Of a stretch of 64,000 bases of DNA, positions 15,943 through 24,312 are shown in pieces. Each line of letters begins with the position of its first letter. The stretch's first letter is position 1. A program made the translations under genes and the position numbers. Below the pieces are notes generated by a model that saw only the letters and a program-made list of their open reading frames with translations, did no database searches and was not told where the DNA came from. Location: assembly GCA_025359205.1 (NCBI GenBank), contig JANYHD010000027.1, positions 124,001 through 188,000 on the forward strand, in the 5' to 3' direction. Origin of the DNA: Gammaproteobacteria bacterium. Lineage in GTDB: Bacteria; Pseudomonadota; Gammaproteobacteria; Steroidobacterales; Steroidobacteraceae.

Positions 15943-17253
15943 GTGCTGTACTGGCAACGCGCGCGCGCCTGGTTCGAACGCGCACTGTTTGCGCCGCCCC
16001 GCCACCGCAGCTGGAGCGAGCGCGGCCGCCGCCTGGCGCAATACCCCTATGCGCTGCTGCGCGACCTGCTGAGCGGCCAGCTCAACATCCACGCCATGGG
16101 CCTGGTATACGCCACACTCCTGGCGCTGGTGCCGCTGGTGGCCTTCAGCTTCGCAGTGCTCAAGGGTTTCGGCGCGCATCGCGAGCTCGAGCCGCTGATC
16201 TACGAGTTCTTCCGCCCCATGGGCGACGCCGCCGGCGAGCTGACGCAGAAGGTCATGGACTTTGCCGACCACGTGCGCGGCGGCATCGTCGGGTCGGTGG
16301 GCCTCGCGTTCCTTATCTGGACGCTGATCGGCACACTCAAGAAGGTCGAGGACAGCGTCAACTTCGTCTGGCACGTCGAGCAGCCGCGCAGTTTCATGCG
16401 ACGCATTGCCGAATACGTGGCGCTGCTGGTGGTGGCGCCGCTCCTGGTCGGTACGCTGATCGGCACCGCGCACATCACCTCGGCCAACAGTTCCGTGCGC
16501 GCGCTCTCGCACCTGCCGCTGCTGGGCCAGCTGGGCGGCGTGCTGCTCGCGCTCGCGCCGCTGGCGCTGGTCAGCGCGGTGTTCACGCTGGTGTACGCGC
16601 TCATCCCGAACACGCGCGTGCGGTTGGTGCCGGCGCTGATCGGCGGCATCACCGCGGGCATCCTCTGGGCTACGATCGGCCGCATTTTCACTGCCTTCGT
16701 GCTGCTGTCCACGCGCCTCGCGATCGTATACGCCGGCTTCGCCATCTTCATCGCCGCGCTGATCTGGATCTACTTCGGCTGGCTGATCCTGCTGGTGGGC
16801 GCGCAGCTCTCGTTCTACGTGCAGAACCCGAGCTACCTGCGCATCGGGCTGCGCGAGCCGCGACTCTCGAACACCGAGACCGAGCAGCTTGCGCTCAGCA
16901 TCATGTACCTGGTGGCGCGCAGCCACCTGCGCGGCGGCGAACGCTGGAGCATCAACGCGCTGTCCGCCGAACTCGCGCTGCCCGGCATCGCCGTCACGCG
17001 CAGCGCCGACGCGCTCGAGGCGGCCGGGCTGCTGGTGACCACCGAGCAGGAGACCCTGCTGCCGGGGCGTGATGCGGGTTACATCCCGCTGCAGGAGATC
17101 CTGGCCGTGGCCCGCGCCGCCTACAGCGTGCACGGCGACGAGCACCATGCCGCGCCGCCGGCCGTCAGCCAGCTGTACGCGGAGTTCGAGGGCGCCTGGC
17201 GCGAGCGGCTGGGCGCGCGCACCCTGGAGGCTTGGGTGATCGGCCCAGGCTAG
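15943..17253 (+). CDS. YihY/UPF0761 family inner-membrane protein
   Basis: This is a 436-residue protein of the YihY (formerly annotated BrkB/RNase BN) family, starting at GTG 15943, 12 bases after purC. About six transmembrane segments lie between residues 50 and 290, including AMGLVYATLLALVPLVAFSF and IFIAALIWIYFGWLILLVGA. The C-terminal 140 residues are cytosolic and look like a winged-helix domain (SIMYLVARSHLRGGERWSINALSAEL). The family is not an RNase; its transport or regulatory role is unknown. Confidence 0.85.
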   Translation: MLYWQRARAWFERALFAPPRHRSWSERGRRLAQYPYALLRDLLSGQLNIHAMGLVYATLLALVPLVAFSFAVLKGFGAHRELEPLIYEFFRPMGDAAGELTQKVMDFADHVRGGIVGSVGLAFLIWTLIGTLKKVEDSVNFVWHVEQPRSFMRRIAEYVALLVVAPLLVGTLIGTAHITSANSSVRALSHLPLLGQLGGVLLALAPLALVSAVFTLVYALIPNTRVRLVPALIGGITAGILWATIGRIFTAFVLLSTRLAIVYAGFAIFIAALIWIYFGWLILLVGAQLSFYVQNPSYLRIGLREPRLSNTETEQLALSIMYLVARSHLRGGERWSINALSAELALPGIAVTRSADALEAAGLLVTTEQETLLPGRDAGYIPLQEILAVARAAYSVHGDEHHAAPPAVSQLYAEFEGAWRERLGARTLEAWVIGPG

Positions 17254-17345
17254 GCCGCGAGCACGTCCGGGCTTACTAGGCTAAGCTTAAGGGTTCGCGG
17301 GGCGGGGTCGCACTTCCGCTCGAAAGACCTTTACCGGAGAGAGCA

Positions 17346-18380
17346 TTGACCGAGCCAAGAATCAGCCGCAGGAGCGTGATGCAGGGGGCCCTGGCGGCCG
17401 CGTTGCCGGCGAGCCTGCTCTCCTGTGCCGGCGGCAAGGACACGCTGCAGGCACTGCAGGTGGGCGGCCTGCCCGTGACCTGCAACCTTACGCTGCCGGT
17501 CGCCTGCGTCGCGCGCGCGACCCGCAACGCCGCCGACAAGTCCGGCGCTCCGCAGTTCGCGTACGAGTACAGCAAGTACAGCGGCTGGCCCGAAATGAAG
17601 GAATCGCTGATGGCCGGCCGCATCCAGGCCGCTTACATGCTCGCGCCGCTGGTCATGGACCTGACCGACAAGAAGATCCCGGTGAAGATCGTCTCGCTCG
17701 GCCATCGTTCGGGCGCGGTGATCATGGTGCGCACCGATTCCCCGTATCAGCATTTCGCGCAGCTGGCCGGCAAGCGCATCGCCATCCCCAGCCGCTTTGC
17801 CGTCGACTTCCTGTTCCTGCGCAAGATGCTGGCTCGGGAAAACATGACGCCGGCCGACGTTCAGGTCGTGGAAATGCCGCCGCCCGATATGCCGGCGGCG
17901 CTGTACGCCAACGCGGTCGACGCCTACTGCACCGGCGAGCCCTTCGGCGCAGCAGCGCAGCGCGCCGGTTATGCGCGCCCGCTGCGCATGACGCGCGACG
18001 AGTGGCGCAACTACATCTGCTGCGTGTTGACCGTGCGCGAGGAACTCATCGCCTCGAACCGGCCGCTGGTGCAGGACCTGGTGAGCATGATCCTCGGCGC
18101 CGGTATCTGGCTCGACGCCGCGCAGGGCAACCGCAACAAGGCGGTTGCCATCGCCTGCGGGAAGAAATTCTTCAACCAGGACCCGAAGATCCTGCAGTTC
18201 GTCATGGACAACCCGACCGATCGCGTCACCTACGGCGACCTGCGCATGATCCGCGCGGAATTCGACGAGTTGATGGAGCTGTCGATGGCGGCGGGCACGA
18301 TCAAGCATCCGATCCCGTACGAGCAGTACGTTGATCCGAGCTTCGCTACGGCCGCCACGCCGGCGGCGATTCCGCTTTAG
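17346..18380 (+). CDS. ABC substrate-binding lipoprotein, NrtA/TauA-like, with Tat signal
   Basis: This is the periplasmic solute-binding component of an ABC importer. The product starts at TTG (17346) with GGAGAG upstream. Residues 7-13 (SRRSVMQ) form a twin-arginine motif and L24-C27 (LLSC) a lipobox, so it is predicted to be a Tat-exported lipoprotein. The body is of the NMT1/nitrate-sulfonate-taurine type, with AGRIQAAYMLAPLVMDL, RIAIPSRFAVDFLFLRKML and AVDAYCTGEPFGAAAQRAG. The ligand cannot be named. It heads a five-gene operon with a Sco protein, a cupredoxin, a permease and an ATPase, which suggests a link between the transported compound and copper. Confidence 0.85.
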   Translation: MTEPRISRRSVMQGALAAALPASLLSCAGGKDTLQALQVGGLPVTCNLTLPVACVARATRNAADKSGAPQFAYEYSKYSGWPEMKESLMAGRIQAAYMLAPLVMDLTDKKIPVKIVSLGHRSGAVIMVRTDSPYQHFAQLAGKRIAIPSRFAVDFLFLRKMLARENMTPADVQVVEMPPPDMPAALYANAVDAYCTGEPFGAAAQRAGYARPLRMTRDEWRNYICCVLTVREELIASNRPLVQDLVSMILGAGIWLDAAQGNRNKAVAIACGKKFFNQDPKILQFVMDNPTDRVTYGDLRMIRAEFDELMELSMAAGTIKHPIPYEQYVDPSFATAATPAAIPL

Positions 18381-18389
18381 GGCCAGCGC

Positions 18390-18965
18390 ATGCTCCGCTA
18401 TTTCGGCTGCGTGCTCGCCCTGCTGGCCAGCGCAGCGGTGCAGGCCGCCGCGGGCGGCGACTTCATCGCTGGCGTGTTCACGCCGGCGCGCGCCGCGCCC
18501 GATTTTTCCTTGCGCGGGTCGGATGGCAACACGCTGCAGCTGGGCCACTACCGCGGCAACGTGGTGCTGCTCGCCTTCGGCTACACCTCCTGCCACGAAG
18601 TGTGCCCGGTGACGCTGTCATTGCTGGCGCAGGCGCGCCGCAAGCTCGGCGCGGCCGCGGCCGACGTGCAGGTGGTGTACGTCACTGTCGACCCCGAGCG
18701 CGACGACGCGGCGCGGATGCACCAGTTCCTCGCGCTCTTCGATCGCAGTTTCATGGGCGCCACGGGCCAGCCCGCTGAGCTTGCTGGCGTGCGCAAGGCC
18801 TACGGCATAACGGCCACACGCCACGCAACGGCCGAGGGCTACGTCATCGCGCACTCGTCCTTCGTTTACCTGATCGATCGCCAGGGCCTGCTGCGGGCGC
18901 TGATGCCCTTCGGCCACGGCGTCGACGATTTCGTCCACGATCTGAAACTGCTGCTCGCGCAATGA
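18390..18965 (+). CDS. SCO1/SenC family copper chaperone/thiol protein
   Basis: This thioredoxin-fold periplasmic protein of 191 residues has a cleavable-looking signal peptide (1 to about 21, LLASAAVQAAAG). The copper-binding set is complete: C68 and C72 in TSCHEVCP, and H155 in AHSSFVYLID. Sco proteins deliver copper to the CuA site of cytochrome oxidase or reduce cysteines in copper proteins. No oxidase gene is nearby. The neighbour is a cupredoxin, so delivery of copper to that protein is a plausible job. The start lies nine bases after the substrate-binding gene. Confidence 0.92.
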   Translation: MLRYFGCVLALLASAAVQAAAGGDFIAGVFTPARAAPDFSLRGSDGNTLQLGHYRGNVVLLAFGYTSCHEVCPVTLSLLAQARRKLGAAAADVQVVYVTVDPERDDAARMHQFLALFDRSFMGATGQPAELAGVRKAYGITATRHATAEGYVIAHSSFVYLIDRQGLLRALMPFGHGVDDFVHDLKLLLAQ

Positions 18966-18975
18966 CCGGAGGTCA

Positions 18976-19431
18976 ATGACAAGCGCAGGCCGTACGGGGT
19001 TCGCCCCGCGCCACTGGGCATTGCTGGCGCTGGCGTCCTTGGCCGTTGCGGGGCTCGCGTGGACCGCATTCACCCCGATCCGCTCCACCACCCGCGACCA
19101 GCTGTTCGAGATCCCCAAGGGCACCTGGGCACGGCGCATGGCGGGCAACAAGGTCGAAATCCTACCCTCCGAGCTGCGCTTGACGCTGGGGGTGCGGGAC
19201 GTGCTGGTGCTGCATAATCTGGACGACGTGCCGCAGCAGTTCGGGCCGATTCTGCTGATGCCCGGGCAGAGTTTTCGGCTACCATTTGCGATGGCTGCCA
19301 GCTACCAGTTCGCCTGCACCGCCCACGCCAGCGGGCAGATGTCCATCGTCGTGGAACCGAACCCGGCCTCGCCATGGGCCAGGGTCCGCTGGCGGTTCAG
19401 CACGTTCCTGAGGTCGGGTCAGTGGTCATGA
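18976..19431 (+). CDS. Membrane-anchored cupredoxin (plastocyanin-like type 1 copper site)
   Basis: The 151-residue protein has one N-terminal transmembrane anchor (about 14-32, ALLALASLAVAGLAW) and a periplasmic beta domain. The four type 1 copper ligands are in place: H80 (LHN), C114, H117 and M122 in CTAHASGQM, with the C-x2-H-x4-M spacing of plastocyanin. GGAGGTCA lies just before the ATG. The stop overlaps the permease ATG (ATGA). An electron-transfer or copper-carrier role is inferred. Together with the adjacent Sco gene this makes a two-protein copper pair inside an ABC importer operon, which I do not recognise as a described system. Confidence 0.85.
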   Translation: MTSAGRTGFAPRHWALLALASLAVAGLAWTAFTPIRSTTRDQLFEIPKGTWARRMAGNKVEILPSELRLTLGVRDVLVLHNLDDVPQQFGPILLMPGQSFRLPFAMAASYQFACTAHASGQMSIVVEPNPASPWARVRWRFSTFLRSGQWS

Positions 19432-20195
19432 AACAGTCTGCGCTCACGAAGAAGGTGCTGCCCTCGCTCCTGGTGGCAACGTTCCTGGTTACGCTGTGGT
19501 GGCTGCTGGTCGTGACGACCCGCAGCGTGATCTTCCCCACGCCCTGGCAGGTGCTCATGGCGATGGCCGAGCTGGTGCGCGACGGCACCCTCTGGGGGCA
19601 CATTGGCGCCTCGCTGATGCGCGTGGGCACGGGCTTCGCACTGGCGGTGGCGTTCGCCATCCCGCTCGGACTGTGGATGGGCTGGGTGCAGGGCGCCTAC
19701 GCCACCCTCAATCCGATCTTCCAGATCCTGCGGCCGATCTCGCCGATCGCGTGGATCCCGATCGCCATCCTCTGGTTCGGCGTGGGCAACGAATCGCCCA
19801 TTTTCCTGATCTTCATATCCTCGGTGTTCCCGATGATCGTGCAGACCGTGGCCGGCGTGCACACGATCGAGCGCCGTTACCTGCGCGCGGCCGAGAATTT
19901 CGGCGTCTCGCGCTACACGCTGTTCAGGCAGGTGGTGATCCCGGCGGTGCTGCCGCAGATCATCGTCGGCATGCGCATCGGCCTCGGGGTCGCCTGGCTG
20001 GTGGTGGTCGCGGCCGAGATGATTGCCCTGCACTCGGGTCTGGGCTACCTCATCATCGACTCGCGCAATGCCGGCAACCGCTACGACCTGGTGATTGCCG
20101 GCATGGTCATCATCGGCCTGATCGGCCTGTCGCTCGACGGCGCGATGCGCCTGCTCGAAGGTCACCGCCTCGTCAGGTGGCGCTATGCCCGCTAA
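19428..20195 (+). CDS. ABC transporter permease, nitrate/sulfonate/taurine type
   Basis: This inner-membrane permease is 255 residues with about six helices. The family's coupling loop that meets the ATPase is visible near AENFGVSRYTLFRQVVIPAVLPQIIVG, and the PIAWIPIAILWFGVG segment is typical of SsuC/TauC/NrtB. I chose the ATG at 19428 because it overlaps the cupredoxin stop as ATGA; an upstream extension to 19374 is not needed. Its 3' end overlaps the ATPase gene by 11 bases. Confidence 0.92.
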   Translation: MKQSALTKKVLPSLLVATFLVTLWWLLVVTTRSVIFPTPWQVLMAMAELVRDGTLWGHIGASLMRVGTGFALAVAFAIPLGLWMGWVQGAYATLNPIFQILRPISPIAWIPIAILWFGVGNESPIFLIFISSVFPMIVQTVAGVHTIERRYLRAAENFGVSRYTLFRQVVIPAVLPQIIVGMRIGLGVAWLVVVAAEMIALHSGLGYLIIDSRNAGNRYDLVIAGMVIIGLIGLSLDGAMRLLEGHRLVRWRYAR

Positions 20196-20934
20196 GATCG
20201 TCGTCGACAACATCAGCAAGAGTTTCAGCTCGGAGCAGGGCGCGCTGCCCGTGGTCAGCGGCGTCAGCTTCGACGTCGCCGACGGCGAGGTGGTCGCGCT
20301 GGTCGGGCCTTCCGGCTGCGGCAAGACCACGCTGATGAACATCATCGCCGGTTTCGAAAGGCCCGATGCCGGCTCGATCCGCATAGACGGCGCGGCGCAC
20401 CACAAACCAAGCAAGCAGGGCATCCTGATTTCGCAGCACGGCTCGGTATTTCCCTGGCTGAACGTGCAGCAGAACCTGATGTTCGGGCTCAACGGCCACG
20501 CACACGACGACAAGGAAGGGCTGGCCGATCACTACGCCGCGATGGTCGGGCTGCAGGGTTTCGAGACCAACTATCCGCACGAATTGTCGGGCGGCATGCT
20601 CAAGCGGGCCGAGCTGGCGCGCGCACTGGTGGTCAAGCCCGAGATCCTCTACATGGACGAGCCGTTCTCGGCGCTCGACGCGCTGATGAACCTGCGCATG
20701 CGCAACGAGCTGCTGCGCGTGCTGTCCGAGGAGCGGCATACGGTGCTGCTGATCACACATGACGTCGAGGAAGCGATTCACCTGGCCGACCGCGTGCTGG
20801 TGCTGTCGCCGGCGCCGGCGCAGATCAAGGCCAGCTTCGATGTGTCGCTGGCGCACCCGCGCAAGCTCTCGAGCCGCTACGTGCAGGACTTGCGGGTCGC
20901 CATCCTGCGCGAACTGGGCGTGTACAGCGACTAG
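20185..20934 (+). CDS. ABC transporter ATPase, nitrate/sulfonate/taurine type
   Basis: This 249-residue nucleotide-binding subunit has Walker A GPSGCGKTT (41-49), Q-loop Q84, signature LSGGM (134-138), Walker B ILYMDE (154-159), D-loop SALD and switch H192. The signature continues LKRAELARAL where most relatives have a glutamine before the arginine (xQR), so K140 is a small deviation; the core LSGGM is intact. It should energise the permease upstream. It is the last gene of the operon and converges with pmbA. Confidence 0.93.
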   Translation: MPAKIVVDNISKSFSSEQGALPVVSGVSFDVADGEVVALVGPSGCGKTTLMNIIAGFERPDAGSIRIDGAAHHKPSKQGILISQHGSVFPWLNVQQNLMFGLNGHAHDDKEGLADHYAAMVGLQGFETNYPHELSGGMLKRAELARALVVKPEILYMDEPFSALDALMNLRMRNELLRVLSEERHTVLLITHDVEEAIHLADRVLVLSPAPAQIKASFDVSLAHPRKLSSRYVQDLRVAILRELGVYSD

Positions 20935-20944
20935 CGAGGGCCGG

Positions 20945-22291
20945 CTACTCGCCGGCAATGGTCATGCCCTCGACCACCACCGACCCGCAACGGATCGTGC
21001 CGCGCGTGTCGACGTCGGTGCCCAGCGCGACGATGTTCTGCAGCATCTCGCGCAGGTTGCCGGCGATGGTGATCTCGTGTACCGGATAGGTGAGCGCGCC
21101 CTGCTCCACCCAGAAGCCGCTCGCGCCGCGCGAATAATCGCCGGTGACGCCGTTGACGCCCTGCCCCATCAGCTCGGTCACGTACAGGCCCTCGCCCATG
21201 CGCGCGAGCAGCCCGTCGAAATCAAAGCTGGCGCCCGGTGCGCTCACCAGCAGGTTGTGCACGCCGCCGGCGTTGCCGGTGGTCTTGAGCCCGAGCTTGC
21301 GCGCCGAGTAGCTGCCGAGCACGTAGCCATCGAGCACGCCGTCGTGCACCAGCTCGCGGTCGCGCGTGGCGACGCCCTCCGCGTCGAAGTTGCCGCTCGC
21401 CAATGCGCGCGGCAGGTGCGGACGCTCCTGCATCTGCAGGAACTGCGGGTAGACCTTTGCTCCGGCGGCATCCAGCAGGAACGAAGCGCGCCGGTACTGG
21501 CTCGCACCGCGGATCGCCCCGAGGAAATGCGCGTGCAGGCTGCGCGCCATTTCGGGCGAGAACAGCACCGGCGCGCGGCGCGTGCCCAGTCGCCGGGCGC
21601 CGAGCCGCGCGAGGGCGCGCTCACCGGCGCGGCGGCCGATCTCCGCGGCGCCGACCAGGTCGCCCGTATTGCGCGCCACCGAGTACCAGTGGTCGCGCTG
21701 CATGTCCGAGCCCGACTGCGCCAGCAGGGCGCAACTGAGCGAATGACTGGTGCTGGGGAACCCGGCGAGGAACCCGTGCGTATTGCCGAACACGCGCACG
21801 CCACGATGGGTGCTGAGCGAGGCGCCCTCAGAGTTGGAGAGGCGCGCATCGAGCGCCAGCCCTGCCGCTTCACACTCCCGTGCAATTTCCACCGCCTGCT
21901 CGGGCTCGAGCGCCCAGGGATGATCGAGGTCGAGATCGGGGAATGCGCTGGCCATCGCATCGGCATCGGCAAGCCCGGCGCATTCGTCGCTGGCGGTGTG
22001 ACGCGCGATCGCGCAGGCCTTGCCGACCGTCTGGCTGACGGCCGCAGGACGCAGGTCCGCGGTGCTGGCCGAGCCCTTGCGGTGGCCGAAATAGACGGTC
22101 ACGGCCATGCCGCGGTCGCGGTGATATTCGATGGTTTCGACCTCGCCCATGCGCACGGTGACCGTCAGCCCCTTCTGCAGGCTCGCGTCGGCATCGGCAG
22201 CGCTGGCCCCGGCGGCGCGCGCCTCGGCCAGCGCGCTGCCCACGACCTGCTGCAGTTCCGGAATACGCGTCGCGTCAACTTCGGTGGACAT
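20945..22291 (-). CDS. pmbA: TldE/PmbA modulator protease subunit
   Basis: PmbA (TldE) is the partner of the TldD metallopeptidase; the pair cleaves unfolded peptides such as microcin B17 precursors and the CcdA antitoxin. The 448-residue product (from MSTEVDATRI) lacks the HExxH motif, as expected for TldE, and contains FGNTHGFLAGFPSTSHSLSCALLA and GASGFWVEQGALTYPVHEITIAGNL near the C-terminus. I chose the ATG at 22291; seven extra residues upstream are possible. It diverges from darP, as in E. coli. tldD is at 25.9 kb. Confidence 0.93.
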   Translation of the reverse strand: MSTEVDATRIPELQQVVGSALAEARAAGASAADADASLQKGLTVTVRMGEVETIEYHRDRGMAVTVYFGHRKGSASTADLRPAAVSQTVGKACAIARHTASDECAGLADADAMASAFPDLDLDHPWALEPEQAVEIARECEAAGLALDARLSNSEGASLSTHRGVRVFGNTHGFLAGFPSTSHSLSCALLAQSGSDMQRDHWYSVARNTGDLVGAAEIGRRAGERALARLGARRLGTRRAPVLFSPEMARSLHAHFLGAIRGASQYRRASFLLDAAGAKVYPQFLQMQERPHLPRALASGNFDAEGVATRDRELVHDGVLDGYVLGSYSARKLGLKTTGNAGGVHNLLVSAPGASFDFDGLLARMGEGLYVTELMGQGVNGVTGDYSRGASGFWVEQGALTYPVHEITIAGNLREMLQNIVALGTDVDTRGTIRCGSVVVEGMTIAGE

Positions 22292-22338
22292 GGCAGAATT
22301 GTAACAGCGCAACAGCGCCTGCCCTGACGGATCGGATC

Positions 22339-22671
22339 ATGCCGCCAAGCGAACCCATTGAACCCATGGATGACAGCGACGAACTGGCCGAGCGCCCGAG
22401 CCGCTCGGCGCGCAAGCGCGCCGCGGAGTACGTGCAGAAACTCGGCGTGCGACTCGTCGGCCTGCGGGAGTCGCAGCTGCAGGCGCTGGAGCTGCCTGAA
22501 GAGCTGCGCGTCGCGCTGCGCGAGGCGCGCCAGTTGCGGGGCCAATCGGCGCTCGCGCGCCAGTACCAGTACATCGGCCGGCTGATGCGCGGGCTCGACG
22601 CCGCGCCGATCGAGGCCGCGCTCGATATGGCCGCCGGCCAGGGCCGCGCGCGTGGTAAAATGCCGCGATGA
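22339..22671 (+). CDS. Short DarP/YjgA (DUF615) ribosome-associated protein
   Basis: DarP (YjgA) associates with late 50S particles. This product is only 110 residues against about 180 in E. coli. The N-terminal half matches ([67 protein letters not shown]), and it ends where the second helical half would begin. The stop overlaps the purE ATG (ATGA), so the short form is the annotated end and not an obvious frameshift. Position beside pmbA supports the family assignment. Confidence 0.82.
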   Translation: MPPSEPIEPMDDSDELAERPSRSARKRAAEYVQKLGVRLVGLRESQLQALELPEELRVALREARQLRGQSALARQYQYIGRLMRGLDAAPIEAALDMAAGQGRARGKMPR

Positions 22672-23165
22672 AGCCCCTCGTCGGCATCATCATGGGCTCG
22701 GCCTCCGACTGGGAAGGCATGCGGCCCGCCGCGGAAATGCTCGAGAAACTGGGCATCGCCCATGAGGTGCGCGTGGTCTCCGCGCACCGCACGCCCGACC
22801 TGCTGTTCGAATACGCCAGCTCCGCCGCCGGCCGCGGCCTCGAGGTGCTGATCGCCGGTGCCGGCGGCGCGGCACACCTGCCGGGCATGACTGCGGCCAA
22901 GACCAGCCTGCCGGTGCTGGGCGTGCCGGTGCAGTCGCGCACACTCAATGGCCTCGATTCACTCCTGTCGATCGTGCAGATGCCCGCTGGCATCCCGGTC
23001 GCCACGTTCGCGATCGGTGCGGCCGGCGCGACCAATGCGGCCCTGTTCGCCGCGGCGATACTTGCCGGACGGCACAGCGAGATCGCCACCGCACTTGCGC
23101 AGCATCGTCGCAAGCAGACCGAGGCCGTACTCGCCCATCCCGACCCGCGGACCCCGGCCGCATGA
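22668..23165 (+). CDS. purE: N5-carboxyaminoimidazole ribonucleotide mutase
   Basis: PurE converts N5-CAIR to CAIR. The 165-residue protein carries the class I signature [22 protein letters not shown] and [12 protein letters not shown]. The start overlaps darP and the stop overlaps purK (both as ATGA), so darP-purE-purK form one coupled unit. Confidence 0.96.
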   Translation: MKPLVGIIMGSASDWEGMRPAAEMLEKLGIAHEVRVVSAHRTPDLLFEYASSAAGRGLEVLIAGAGGAAHLPGMTAAKTSLPVLGVPVQSRTLNGLDSLLSIVQMPAGIPVATFAIGAAGATNAALFAAAILAGRHSEIATALAQHRRKQTEAVLAHPDPRTPAA

Positions 23166-24271
23166 CCATCGGCATCGTGGGCGCGGGCCAGCTTGGCCGC
23201 ATGCTCGCGCTCGCCGGTTACCCCCTCGGTCTCGACTTCCTGTTCCTCGACCGCAGCGCCGACGTGCCAGCCGCCGCGCTGGCGCCGGTGCTGGCGGGCA
23301 CATTCACTGATCGAAAGCTGCTGCGGCGCCTGGCCCGGCGCTGCGAGGTGCTGAGCTTCGACTGGGAGAACATCTCCGTGCCCGCGTTGCGGGCCGCGAC
23401 GCACGGCCTGCGAACGCGCATCAGTCCACCGCTCCGTGCGCTGGCCACCGGCCAGGACCGGCTCGCCGAGAAGCGCTTGTTCGAGCGCCTGCGCATTCCC
23501 ACCACGCGCTACGCCGCCGTCGGCAGCCGCTCAGGCCTGGAGCGCGCCTGCGCGCGCATCGGCTTGCCCGGCGTGCTCAAGACCCGGCGGCTGGGCTACG
23601 ACGGCAAGGGGCAAGCCCTGATCCGCAAGCGCGCCGACATCGCCGCGGCCTGGGATGCGCTCGGTGGCGTGCCGCTGCTGTACGAGGAATTCATCGACTT
23701 CGAGCTCGAGGTCTCGGCGCTTGGCGTGCGCGGGCGTGATGACAGCGAAGCGCTCTATCCGCTGACGCGCAACTGGCACGCGGGCGGGATCCTCCGCCTG
23801 AGCGTCGCGCCCTGGGAATCGGCCGCACTCGAACGCCAGGCGCGCGCGCACCTGCGTGCCGTGCTGCGCGATTTCAGCTACGTCGGCACGCTCGCGATCG
23901 AGTTCTTCGTGTGCAAGGGCCGCCTCGTCGCCAACGAACTCGCACCGCGCGTGCACAACTCGGGGCACTGGACCATCGAGGGTGCTGTCACCAGCCAGTT
24001 CGAGAATCACCTGCGCGCCGTTGCCGGGCTCCCGCTCGGCAGCACGGCTGCCTGCGGCCACGCTGCCATGGTCAACCTGATCGGCCGCATGCCGCCCGCA
24101 GCGGCCGTGCTGGCGCAGCCCGGCGTGCACCTGCACGACTACGGCAAGAGCGCGCGCCCGGGACGCAAGCTTGGCCACTGCACGCTGGTGGCGCCGAGTG
24201 CGGACGAGCGCGACCGGCGCACGCGCGCCCTGCTGCGCGCGCTGGCCGTGTCGCTGGTACGCGCGCCTTGA
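23162..24271 (+). CDS. purK: N5-carboxyaminoimidazole ribonucleotide synthase
   Basis: This ATP-grasp enzyme makes N5-CAIR from AIR, bicarbonate and ATP and passes it to PurE. The 369-residue product has the N-terminal [20 protein letters not shown] motif, [12 protein letters not shown] in the ATP-grasp lobe, and the catalytic [29 protein letters not shown] segment. Confidence 0.96.
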   Translation: MTIGIVGAGQLGRMLALAGYPLGLDFLFLDRSADVPAAALAPVLAGTFTDRKLLRRLARRCEVLSFDWENISVPALRAATHGLRTRISPPLRALATGQDRLAEKRLFERLRIPTTRYAAVGSRSGLERACARIGLPGVLKTRRLGYDGKGQALIRKRADIAAAWDALGGVPLLYEEFIDFELEVSALGVRGRDDSEALYPLTRNWHAGGILRLSVAPWESAALERQARAHLRAVLRDFSYVGTLAIEFFVCKGRLVANELAPRVHNSGHWTIEGAVTSQFENHLRAVAGLPLGSTAACGHAAMVNLIGRMPPAAAVLAQPGVHLHDYGKSARPGRKLGHCTLVAPSADERDRRTRALLRALAVSLVRAP

Positions 24272-24312
24272 AAACCGCCCGGCACTGAGCGAGCCTTAAG
24301 GTCGGAGACCGA

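Noticed and set aside
22600-22680. Frameshift explaining the short DarP
   Set aside because: The frame ends in an ATGA overlap with purE, leaving no room for a homologous C-terminal half.
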